Of a stretch of 64,000 nt of DNA, positions 56,182 through 63,300 are shown in pieces. The first letter of the stretch is position 1. Each line of letters opens with the position of its first letter. Source of the stretch: Arthrobacter sp. Soil762 (lineage in GTDB: Bacteria > Actinomycetota > Actinomycetes > Actinomycetales > Micrococcaceae); contig NZ_LMSG01000001.1 in NCBI RefSeq assembly GCF_001428335.1, positions 186,841 through 250,840 on the forward strand, given 5' to 3'. The notes beneath the pieces are model-generated. The model searched no databases and was not told the origin of the DNA. It was given only the letters and a program-made list of their open reading frames with translations. The translations under genes were made by a program, and so were the position numbers.

Positions 56182-57363
56182 TCAGGCCAAGGACGATGCC
56201 GCCTCGGGCTGCACCGCCCGCTTCCCGGTGGCGGCCTGGCGGAGTTTCGTGAAGAGCCCGGTTTCCACCGTGAGCCCAGGTCCGAATGCCATGGAGCAGA
56301 TGCGTTCCCCACCCTCCACCGGCGGCTGCTCCAGGATGTGCCTGAGGACAAACAGCACGGTGGCGCTGCTCATGTTGCCGTAGTCCCGCAAAGTATCCCG
56401 TGCCGGAACGAGTTGCTCGTCGGTGAGTTCAAGGCGCGTCTGGACCTTGTCAAGGATGCTCCGGCCGCCGGGATGGATGGCCCAATGGCGGATGTCCCGG
56501 TAGGGGAGTCCACGCAGCGAGGGTTCCCGGGCCAGCAGCGGTGCCAGGGCGCCGATGATGTGATCGTCGATGATGTGGGGGACGTAGTTGCCCAGCACCA
56601 TCTCAAAGCCATGGTCGCCGATGTTCCAGGCCATGGATTCCTCGCCCACCGGCGTAAGGACGGTTTCGAAGTGGTCCAGTTGCATCAGCGCAGGTGCGTC
56701 CGGATCGTTCCGGGCGGTAATGACGGCTGCCGCCGCGCCGTCGGCGAACAGCGCCGAACCCATGATGGTGTCAGGATCGTTCGAGGTCCGCACGTGCAGG
56801 GAGCACAGCTCGGCACAGACCACCAGGACAACGGCCTGCGGATCTGCTTCGCAGAACGACTTGGCGGCCCGCAGCGCCGGAAAGGCGGCATAGCAGCCCA
56901 TGAATCCGAGATGATAACGCTGGACGGCCGGGTCCAGCCCCAACGCGCGGACGATCTTATAATCAGGACCGGGGTTGAAGAATCCTGTGCAGGAGACGGT
57001 AATGACGTGGGTTATGTCAAGCAAGGACAGATCCGGGCAGGCGTCCACGGCAGCCCGGGCGGACTCGATGAAAAGCTTGGTGACCTCCCGGGCGAAGATC
57101 TCGTTGCGCACCTTCGTGGTGGGGTTCAGGAGCAGGCCCGTGGCGGGATCAAAAAACTGCGGAGAATCCGAACGGAACGCCATGGTCATTTCCTGGACCG
57201 CCGTGTAGCGGGTGTCTATGGCGGCTGAATCGAAGCAAGTATTCACGAGTCGCGAGCCCAGCCTGGTCAGGCCAGGCTGGGCTGCAAAAACGTCCCGGGC
57301 TTCGGCCTGGACAAGTGCCGTCGGCGGAACAGCAGTTTCAAGTGAACGCAGGTAGACCGTCAT
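56182..57363 (-). CDS. Type III polyketide synthase (alkylresorcinol/alkylpyrone synthase-like)
   Basis: A 393-residue chalcone-synthase-fold enzyme. The catalytic triad is visible: Cys157 in HLGFMGCYAAF, His297 in WAIHPGGRSILD and Asn330 in YGNMSSATV. Bacterial members extend long acyl-CoAs with malonyl-CoA. The full set with methyltransferase and FAD hydroxylase matches the srsABC operon of Streptomyces griseus, which makes phenolic lipids. The ATG at 57363 lacks a strong Shine-Dalgarno; a start seven codons earlier is possible. It is first in the operon and has repeat-rich upstream DNA. Confidence 0.93.
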   Translation of the reverse strand: MTVYLRSLETAVPPTALVQAEARDVFAAQPGLTRLGSRLVNTCFDSAAIDTRYTAVQEMTMAFRSDSPQFFDPATGLLLNPTTKVRNEIFAREVTKLFIESARAAVDACPDLSLLDITHVITVSCTGFFNPGPDYKIVRALGLDPAVQRYHLGFMGCYAAFPALRAAKSFCEADPQAVVLVVCAELCSLHVRTSNDPDTIMGSALFADGAAAAVITARNDPDAPALMQLDHFETVLTPVGEESMAWNIGDHGFEMVLGNYVPHIIDDHIIGALAPLLAREPSLRGLPYRDIRHWAIHPGGRSILDKVQTRLELTDEQLVPARDTLRDYGNMSSATVLFVLRHILEQPPVEGGERICSMAFGPGLTVETGLFTKLRQAATGKRAVQPEAASSLA

Positions 57364-57479
57364 TGGTTCATTCTTGGCGAGCACACGGGATTAGACAATG
57401 GCCGGGCTGGCTGTGAGCCGTTTCCTGTGCCGCCGACGGGTCCGAAGGATGCCCTGGGGGCGCCCGCATAACGTCGGCT

Positions 57480-57498
57480 TAATGCAGGATAATGCAGG
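57480..57498. repeat. Tandem TAATGCAGG repeats
   Basis: TAATGCAGG occurs at 57480-57488 and 57490-57498, a 10-bp period that puts both copies on one DNA face. They lie about 120-135 bp upstream of the PKS start and may bind an activator. Confidence 0.5.
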
Positions 57499-57530
57499 CC
57501 ACTCTCCGCTCTCCAATGACGCCGATAATC

Positions 57531-57541
57531 TACATTATGTA
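57531..57541. promoter_or_regulatory. TACATTATGTA palindrome
   Basis: A perfect 11-bp odd-centred palindrome in an AT-rich patch of otherwise GC-rich DNA. It lies about 170 bp upstream of the PKS gene, could contain a -10-like element, and may be a regulator site. Confidence 0.35.
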
Positions 57542-57602
57542 AGGTTGTACTCTGCGTGTCTCATCAAATAGATATGCGGCACCATCTCGCAGCCGTTGTC
57601 CT

Positions 57603-57700
57603 GTCTCACCTAAGGTGACGCGATCTCAAGATAGATGAAGCATTGGCCTGGTAGGCCTCAAGTTGAACCATTGGCTGGCGCGTCTCACTTTAGGTGACGC
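57603..57700. repeat. 19-bp direct repeats resembling transposon-end binding sites
   Basis: GTCTCACCTAAGGTGACGC (57603-57621) and GTCTCACTTTAGGTGACGC (57682-57700) match at 17 of 19 positions with a 79-bp period. The first contains the palindrome TCACCTAAGGTGA. A weaker start of a third copy (TGTCTCA) lies at 57557. Repeated 20-bp sites at one end are typical of IS21-like elements, but no transposase is nearby. Confidence 0.5.
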
Positions 57701-57815
57701 ATCCTGACCGCTGGGATGGCTAGAATCCGGGCTATGGCTCGGCCAAGCCCAGTGGTCCCAGCCGGACAACGCCCCCGAATGCACAATCCGGAGATGTTGG
57801 CTGAACGGGATTCGG

Positions 57816-58169
57816 CTAGCCCTCGTCGTTGTGATAATCGAAGGTGACCGTTGCCGGCGGGGGTCCCTCCAACATTTCCTGCGTCAATCCGTGGACGTCC
57901 ATGATGCGTTCCCGGAACCACACGTCGTAGGAATCGTCCGACTGCGCGAGCCCTTGGAAGGCCTTGGCGAGATCCTTGGCCTCTTGAAAGAGGCAGACGA
58001 AGTCCCCCTCCGGAGTCTGCATGAGCGATGCGACTTCCCGAACCACTCCCATGCGCTTTCGGGACCGGTCGTGCTCTTCCCACCTTGGCCCCTTGGCTTC
58101 ATCGTCGAACGCCTTCCAGGCCTCCAGTTTGCCGGGCAGAATCGGGGCGAACCAAGTAATGCACTCCAT
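57816..58169 (-). CDS. DUF6176-like small protein
   Basis: A 117-residue soluble protein. It begins ECITWFAPILPGKLEAWKAF and includes REVASLMQTPEGDFVCLFQEA and VWFRERIMDVHGLTQEM, resembling small DUF6176 proteins with a ferredoxin-like (antibiotic monooxygenase-like) fold. Catalytic residues are not evident. A GGAAAGG-type Shine-Dalgarno precedes the ATG at 58169, and an inverted repeat lies just upstream. Function unknown. Confidence 0.72.
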   Translation of the reverse strand: MECITWFAPILPGKLEAWKAFDDEAKGPRWEEHDRSRKRMGVVREVASLMQTPEGDFVCLFQEAKDLAKAFQGLAQSDDSYDVWFRERIMDVHGLTQEMLEGPPPATVTFDYHNDEG

Positions 58170-58614
58170 GACAGTTTCCCTTTCCTAGGATCGATTACGG
58201 CCCGATCCTATTCCTTTCGGGGGGAGCGGTACATAGCAGCTTTGGTGCACTGTCCACGCCGGCAAATAGTGCCGTGACGCACATTCAGGGATCTCGACCT
58301 TGCAACGAGCCTTTTGTAGAGCGCCCGGCGCACGGTGGTGGCGGAGCGGCCGACGCCTCGATCATGGCGCTGGCGGCAAACTACTAGCTGAGGCCCATGG
58401 CGCCGAAGCCGAGGATAAAGACCACCGGACGGCCGGACCCTGCTAAATCAAGAAACCTTAGAACCGCGGTGTTTTCGCCACTCCGACGGCGTCTCAGCAT
58501 TCCCCCTGCTTTCTACGTCAGGCCCTCGGGGCCGGGGTGATCCACGACGGCGAACGTGACTCGGGCTACGGCAATGACCTTATTGCCGAGGAGGCCCGGA
58601 CTGCCCAGAGCTTC
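58170..58614. other. 445-bp region without a convincing gene
   Basis: Apart from the inverted repeat near the DUF6176 start, I find only short open frames. One, on the minus strand at 58384-58500, encodes 38 residues ending RPVVFILGFGAMGLS, which could be a fragment of a larger gene. Another, on the plus strand from 58537, reads IHDGERDSGYGNDLIAEEAR and overlaps the next gene antisense. Both look like remnants. Confidence 0.45.
58186..58210. promoter_or_regulatory. Inverted repeat upstream of the DUF6176 gene
   Basis: TAGGATCG (58186-58193) and CGATCCTA (58203-58210) form a perfect 8-bp inverted repeat with a 9-bp spacer, 17 bp upstream of the start codon. It may be a repressor site. Confidence 0.4.
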
Positions 58615-59085
58615 CTATCCGTCATAAGCCGTCTGAAGTGCGGCGATATCAAGCTTCTGCATCCCGAGCATGGCCTGCATTGCGCGCTGGGATCCCTCGG
58701 GATCCGGACCGCCAATCAGTGAGCCCAGGACCGACGGCACGATCTGCCAGGACACGCCGTAGCGGTCCTTCAGCCAGCCGCACATGCTCTCCGCCCCGCC
58801 GTCTGTCAGCGCCGACCAGTAGCGGTCCACTTCTTCCTGGTCAGTGCAGTCGACTACAAATGAGACGGCTTCCGTGAAGGTGGCCGGCGCTCCCCCGTTG
58901 AGTGCCATGAACTTTCGGCCTTCGATCTCAAACTCCACGGTGATGACTTGCCCGGCCTGACCGGGACCGCCCTCGCCGAACCGCGAGACGTCCAGAATCC
59001 TGGAGTCGCCGAAGACTGACACATAGAACTCGGCGGCCTCTTCGGCCTGGTTCTCGAACCACAGGCATGTGGAAATCTTCAGCAT
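58615..59085 (-). CDS. PhnB-like VOC-family protein
   Basis: A 156-residue VOC protein of the PhnB/3-demethylubiquinone methyltransferase-domain group. It opens LKISTCLWFENQAEEAAEFYVSVFGDSRI and has KFMALNGGAPATFTEAVSFVV and CGWLKDRYGVSWQIVPSVL, all hallmarks of the subfamily. It is small, soluble and of unknown activity. A GGAAGGGAG Shine-Dalgarno precedes the ATG. A second, broken VOC gene lies 23 bp upstream. Confidence 0.88.
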   Translation of the reverse strand: MLKISTCLWFENQAEEAAEFYVSVFGDSRILDVSRFGEGGPGQAGQVITVEFEIEGRKFMALNGGAPATFTEAVSFVVDCTDQEEVDRYWSALTDGGAESMCGWLKDRYGVSWQIVPSVLGSLIGGPDPEGSQRAMQAMLGMQKLDIAALQTAYDG

Positions 59086-59108
59086 GGTTGCTCCCTTCCG
59101 GCTAGAGC

Positions 59109-59503
59109 CTAGTCCGGGGCCGCATCCCGCACAACGGCCGGTGGATGCCGGCTGACCAGCCCCACCGTGTTCCCTTCCGAGTCACGGATGAAGGCCATCC
59201 ACTCATCGGTTCCTGCCGGACCCAGGGTGGCGTCGCCATGGTGGAAGATCACCTCCGGCAGCGCAACTACCTCTACTCCCCTGCCCTGCAGGACGCTGAT
59301 GCTGGTCCGGACGTCCTCCACCTCCAGATAGAGGACCGACGACGGTGCGCCGCGCTCCAGCAAGAGCCGGACGCCTTCCAGATCGAAAAACAGCAGCCCC
59401 GGCGGGTCGTAGACCGCCGCTGGCTGCACCCCAGCAGTTGTGAATAGAACTCCGCGGCCCGCTGGAGGTCGTGTGCCTGCTGGGCCACCTGGATCAGGCG
59501 CAA
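59109..59503 (-). pseudogene. VOC-family gene with a one-base frameshift
   Basis: Translation from TTG 59503 (behind GGGAGG) gives RLIQVAQQAHDLQRAAEFYSQLLG. The frame then breaks at a GGGG run near 59427-59431. The rest, VQPAAVYDPPGLLFFDLEGVRLLLERG to the end (SEGNTVGLVSRHP), continues in the next frame. Adding one G restores an intact 131-residue glyoxalase/bleomycin-resistance-like protein. This is either a homopolymer sequencing error or a recent mutation. Confidence 0.8.
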
Positions 59504-59616
59504 TGTGCCTCCCGCTTGATGAGCGCCGCTGTTGTCCCGGTCATCATCCTCGTTCCCCCATACCCCGGCAAGCATCAGAACCGGGCCGTCGCCCTCGCCG
59601 GGTTAGGCTCGAAGCC

Positions 59617-60012
59617 ATGACCTGGACCCAGCACCAATCCTTAACCGGCGGCAGGCGCGCCATCACCGCCGCGGCTTTGTCCGACGCCGTCCTCATCCTT
59701 GTTTTCGCGGCGATCGGCAGGGACGCCCACCAGCGCGGCGACATCGTCACCGGAGTGTTCCTCACTGCGTGGCCGTTCCTGGCTGGGGCCGCTATCGCCT
59801 GGCTTGCGTGGCGGGCGTGGCGGCGTCCGCTGTCCATGGCAACCGGCGTCGTGATCTGGCTTGGCGCCGTTGCCGGCGGCATGATCCTGAGGGCCGTGAC
59901 CGGACAGAGTGTGGTGGTGGCGTTCGTGGTTGTTGCGCTCTTGAGCCTGGGGCTGTTCCTGGTGGGCTACCGGGCACTTCTTGCACTGGTACGCAGGCTT
60001 AGAAAGTCGTGA
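59617..60012 (+). CDS. DUF3054 membrane protein
   Basis: A 131-residue protein with four hydrophobic segments (AALSDAVLILVFAAIGR, FLAGAAIAWLAW, ATGVVIWLGAVAGGMIL, VVAFVVVALLSLGLFLVG) and the DUF3054 pattern RDAHQRG plus RAVTGQSV. Function unknown. TAGGCT (59604-59609) lies 7 nt before the ATG. Confidence 0.85.
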   Translation: MTWTQHQSLTGGRRAITAAALSDAVLILVFAAIGRDAHQRGDIVTGVFLTAWPFLAGAAIAWLAWRAWRRPLSMATGVVIWLGAVAGGMILRAVTGQSVVVAFVVVALLSLGLFLVGYRALLALVRRLRKS

Positions 60013-60132
60013 AGGCGCCGCCGGCCACGCGTCCGGGGCACGCCTGATGGACACGGCCCATGTAATAGGCTGGCATCACCACAGAGTCTTGCCGGGCACA
60101 GCTACGGCCAACAGATCCGGAAGGATTGAACA

Positions 60133-60414
60133 GTGATCACCGCATTCGTTCTGATCAAGACCGACGCCGCGCGCATCCCGGAAACCGCCGAGGAAATCTC
60201 CGCGATCCCAGGCATCAGCGAGGTCTATTCCGTAACAGGCGAATGGGACCTCATCGCCGTTGCCCGCGTCGCCCGGCACGAGGACCTGGCTGACGTCATT
60301 GCCGACAAGCTGTCAAAGGTGCCCGCGGTGGTTCACACCACTACACACATTGCCTTCCGCGCCTACTCGCAACACGATCTCGACGCGGCATTCGCGCTCG
60401 GCTTCGAACAGTAG
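60133..60414 (+). CDS. Stand-alone Lrp/AsnC ligand-binding (RAM) domain protein
   Basis: A 93-residue protein with only the RAM domain of Lrp/AsnC regulators (ITAFVLIKTDAARIPETAEEI, then GISEVYSVTGEWDLIAVARV), without the DNA-binding helix-turn-helix. Such proteins form amino-acid-binding oligomers, sometimes modulating full-length Lrp. GTG start behind GGAAGGA; a TAGGCT near 60066 may be its -10. It is convergent with trpD, suggesting but not proving an amino-acid link. Confidence 0.88.
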   Translation: MITAFVLIKTDAARIPETAEEISAIPGISEVYSVTGEWDLIAVARVARHEDLADVIADKLSKVPAVVHTTTHIAFRAYSQHDLDAAFALGFEQ

Positions 60415-60432
60415 GATCACTTCCCCGGAAAC

Positions 60433-60470
60433 GACGCGGGCCCGGCCTTACAGCCGGGCCCGCGTCCTTT
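60433..60470. terminator. Hairpin between the RAM gene and trpD
   Basis: GACGCGGGCCCGGC (60433-60446) pairs perfectly with GCCGGGCCCGCGTC (60453-60466), a 14-bp stem followed by CTTT. It lies between convergent stops and probably serves both genes. Confidence 0.85.
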
Positions 60471-60480
60471 CCTGTCCGTT

Positions 60481-61539
60481 TCAAGGCCGCGTCAGCGAAA
60501 CCCACTTATCGAGGACCGCAGCGGCAGCACCGCTATCAATCGACTCCGCGGCCCGGGCAAGCGCCGAACGCATACGCTCCAGGAACGGGCCCTCGGACGA
60601 TTCATCAAAGGCCACCAGTCCAGCGGCCGCGTTCAGCAGCACGGCATCCCGTGCTGCGCCGGTCTTGCCGGCCAGGACATCACGTACGACGGCGGCGTTC
60701 GCCTGTGCGTCCCCGCCGCGGAGTTCCTCCACAGTCGCGGGACGGATGCCCAGCTCGGCCGGCTCAAAACTCAGCTCAGAGACAGCGCCGTCGCGGATTT
60801 CCCAGACGGTGGAGGGACCCGTAGTAGTCAGTTCGTCCAGTCCGTCATTGCCACGGAAAACCAGGCCGCGGCTGCCCCGCTTCGCCAGGACACCTGCAAC
60901 CAGCGGAGCCATCCGGGCATTCGCCACTCCCACGGCTGAGGCCTGAACAAGAGCCGGGTTGGTCAGCGGGCCCAGAAAATTAAAGGCTGTGGGGATGGCG
61001 AGCTCCCGGCGGGGCACAGCGGTGTGACGGAAAGACGGGTGGAACACCTGCGCGAAACAGAAAGTAATTCCAGCCTCCCCCGCGTTGCGTGCCACCTGAG
61101 CCACCGGCAGGTCCAGCCTGACCCCCAACGCTTCAAGCACGTCAGCCGAGCCGGAGGACGAAGACGCTGCCCGGTTACCGTGCTTGACGACCTTCGCTCC
61201 GGCGCCCGCAGCAACGAGGGCGGACATGGTGGAAATGTTGACGGTATTGAGCTGGTCACCGCCGGTACCAACGATGTCCAGCTTCTGACCAGCGATATCG
61301 ATGGGTGTTGCATGGCGCAGCATCGCGTCCACCAGGCCCGAGATTTCGTCCACGGTTTCGCCCTTGGCGCTGAGGGCAACCAGGAATCCGGCGATCTGCG
61401 CGGGGGTGGCCTCCCCGGACATGATTCTGTCCATCGCCCACGCGGTATTGTCCGCAGTGAGGTCAGTACCGTTGATAAGTGCCGAGATGAGCCGCGGCCA
61501 GGTGTTGCTGTCCGCCGGCGCGGTTGCCTGAGAAGTCAC
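60481..61539 (-). CDS. trpD: Anthranilate phosphoribosyltransferase
   Basis: A 352-residue tryptophan-pathway enzyme transferring phosphoribose from PRPP to anthranilate. Diagnostic motifs are [15 protein letters not shown] (PRPP-binding loop) and [23 protein letters not shown], with an N-terminal helical domain. The GTG at 61539 has TAGCAT (61546-61551, minus strand) 6 nt upstream. It lies alone, away from other trp genes, and divergent from ctaE, the same arrangement as in M. tuberculosis. Confidence 0.95.
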   Translation of the reverse strand: MTSQATAPADSNTWPRLISALINGTDLTADNTAWAMDRIMSGEATPAQIAGFLVALSAKGETVDEISGLVDAMLRHATPIDIAGQKLDIVGTGGDQLNTVNISTMSALVAAGAGAKVVKHGNRAASSSSGSADVLEALGVRLDLPVAQVARNAGEAGITFCFAQVFHPSFRHTAVPRRELAIPTAFNFLGPLTNPALVQASAVGVANARMAPLVAGVLAKRGSRGLVFRGNDGLDELTTTGPSTVWEIRDGAVSELSFEPAELGIRPATVEELRGGDAQANAAVVRDVLAGKTGAARDAVLLNAAAGLVAFDESSEGPFLERMRSALARAAESIDSGAAAAVLDKWVSLTRP

Positions 61540-61669
61540 CTTCTGATGCTATCGAGCCACCTCGGACCTGACCAATGTGAACACCGCCGGGAACTTTTCG
61601 CAGTGATTTCGCGTCTTTGTAGAAAAAGTCCCCCGAAAAGGCGGTTCGCGTTGGGAACTACGGACTTTT

Positions 61670-61686
61670 ATAGACATAATGTCTAT
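61670..61686. promoter_or_regulatory. 17-bp palindrome abutting the ctaE start
   Basis: ATAGACAT and ATGTCTAT (61670-61677, 61679-61686) form a perfect inverted repeat around one central base, ending at the base before the ctaE GTG. It includes a CATAAT element (61675-61680) six bases from the start codon. It may be both promoter and operator; there is no Shine-Dalgarno. Confidence 0.5.
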
Positions 61687-62325
61687 GTGACATCTGCGAC
61701 CCATGCCCCCAGTACCCCGGCGCACCCCACGCTGAACCGCCCCAATATGGTTTCTGTCGGAACCGTAGTCTGGCTGTCCAGTGAGTTGATGTTCTTCGCC
61801 GGTCTCTTCGCCATGTACTTCACGCTGCGCTCCACGAGCGGACAGATGTGGGCGGAAGAGACAGCAAAGCTCAACTTCCCCTTTGCGCTCGTCAACACGA
61901 TCGTCCTCGTGGCCAGTTCCTTTACTTGCCAGATGGGCGTCTTCGCCGCCGAACGGCTGCAGCCTCGCAAAACAGGCGGCCCGTTCCAGTTCTCCCGCTG
62001 GGGCATGAACGAATGGTTCACGCTGACCTTCATCATGGGTGCGTTCTTCGTCGCCGGCCAGGCAACTGAGTACGCGATGCTTGTTTCCGAACACGTTTCG
62101 CTTTCATCCAACGCCTACGGCTCATCGTTCTATATCACCACCGGCTTCCACGGCCTGCACGTAATCGGCGGCCTCGTTGCCTTCCTCTTCATCATCGGAC
62201 GCTCGTTCGCAGCAAAGAAGTTCGGCCACTTCGAAGCAACCTCCGCGATCGTCACGTCTTACTACTGGCACTTTGTGGACGTTGTCTGGATCGGCCTCTT
62301 CCTGGTCATCTACGTACTGAAGTAG
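61687..62325 (+). CDS. ctaE: Cytochrome c oxidase subunit III
   Basis: A 212-residue, five-span subunit of the aa3 oxidase. Markers are [33 protein letters not shown] ([13 protein letters not shown] here) and [23 protein letters not shown] 61687 is the only sensible start; upstream residues are not family-like. No ribosome site precedes it, so leaderless translation is likely. The genes for QcrC and QcrA follow, forming the respiratory supercomplex. Confidence 0.94.
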   Translation: MTSATHAPSTPAHPTLNRPNMVSVGTVVWLSSELMFFAGLFAMYFTLRSTSGQMWAEETAKLNFPFALVNTIVLVASSFTCQMGVFAAERLQPRKTGGPFQFSRWGMNEWFTLTFIMGAFFVAGQATEYAMLVSEHVSLSSNAYGSSFYITTGFHGLHVIGGLVAFLFIIGRSFAAKKFGHFEATSAIVTSYYWHFVDVVWIGLFLVIYVLK

Positions 62326-62412
62326 TCAAGCTTTGATTCCTTTTCTACAAGAGGCAGAATTTCAAGAAGCGGCTCACGGAGCCGGCGCACGATCGAATAA
62401 AGGAACCACCAC

Positions 62413-63201
62413 GTGAAGGCTCTCTCGCAAAAGCGGCGTCACCCACTCGCAGTCATCGCGCTGCTACTGATGGGACTCCTCGTCACTGGTGGGCTGTATG
62501 CCATTGCCACCACCGTCAACGAGGCCAAGGCATCCACCACCAGCTTCACCGCCAATGACACCGCCGAGGGCGAAAAGCTCTTTGAAGCTAACTGCGCCAC
62601 CTGCCACGGCATGGGCGCGAGCGGCAGCCAGGATGGCCCCTCGCTGGTCGGCGTCGGTGCTGCGTCCGTTGATTTCCAGGTCGGTACCGGCCGGATGCCC
62701 ATGCAGATGAACGGTCCCCAGGCGTACAAAAAGCCGGCCCAGTTTAACGAGGCCCAGACCCACCAGCTTTCAGCCTACGTAGCTTCCCTGGGCGCCGGCC
62801 CTGCAATTCCTGAAGAACACCTGCTTGATGAACAGGGTGACGCCGCCAAGGGTGGCGAGCTGTTCCGCGTGAACTGCGCGATGTGCCACAACGCAGCAGC
62901 AGCCGGCGGTGCACTCACCCGCGGCAAGTTCGCTCCCGCCCTTGCCGATGTATCCGGCAAGCACATCTACGAAGCGATGGTCACCGGACCGCAGAACATG
63001 CCCGTCTTCAGTGACGCAAACGTCACCCCCGAAGGCAAGCGCGACATCGTCACGTTCCTGAAGCAGATCGAGGCCAACGGCTCCCCCGGTGGCGCTGACC
63101 TCGGCGCCCTGGGCCCGGTCGCTGAAGGACTCTTCGTCTGGGTTGCAGGCCTGGGTGTCATCATCGCGTTCACCATCTGGCTTACTTCCCGTACGTCTTA
63201 G
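62413..63201 (+). CDS. qcrC: Cytochrome bc1 complex diheme cytochrome c subunit
   Basis: A 262-residue protein with two CxxCH heme sites (CATCH at 61-65, CAMCH at 155-159), typical of the actinobacterial diheme cytochrome cc that replaces soluble cytochrome c. An N-terminal anchor (VIALLLMGLLVTGGLYAIAT) and a C-terminal membrane helix (GLFVWVAGLGVIIAFTIWL) bracket the domain. It links the bc1 complex to the oxidase. GTG start; AAGGAA lies upstream. Confidence 0.95.
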   Translation: MKALSQKRRHPLAVIALLLMGLLVTGGLYAIATTVNEAKASTTSFTANDTAEGEKLFEANCATCHGMGASGSQDGPSLVGVGAASVDFQVGTGRMPMQMNGPQAYKKPAQFNEAQTHQLSAYVASLGAGPAIPEEHLLDEQGDAAKGGELFRVNCAMCHNAAAAGGALTRGKFAPALADVSGKHIYEAMVTGPQNMPVFSDANVTPEGKRDIVTFLKQIEANGSPGGADLGALGPVAEGLFVWVAGLGVIIAFTIWLTSRTS

Positions 63202-63300
63202 GCGCAACGGGAAACTTAAGAACTTCTGCTGCCCAGTCAGCAGTTTGAAATTGAAAACTAACCCGGCAGACGCCGGGACGAGAGAAGGATGAGGCGAATT

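Larger units (their letters stand above)
57364..57815. other. 452-bp gene-free region upstream of the PKS cassette
   Basis: No credible gene is seen. Toward the PKS side are a tandem repeat and a palindrome that could be control sites. Toward the DUF6176 side are two near-identical 19-bp repeats and a reading frame starting ATGGCTCGGCC at 57734 that ends within 40 codons. Local GC is lower between 57500 and 57690. The stretch looks like a promoter joined to acquired DNA. Confidence 0.5.

Noticed and set aside
57685..58083. A 132-codon minus-strand frame overlapping the DUF6176 gene
   Set aside because: The alternative frame (57816-58169) has family features and a Shine-Dalgarno; this one has neither.
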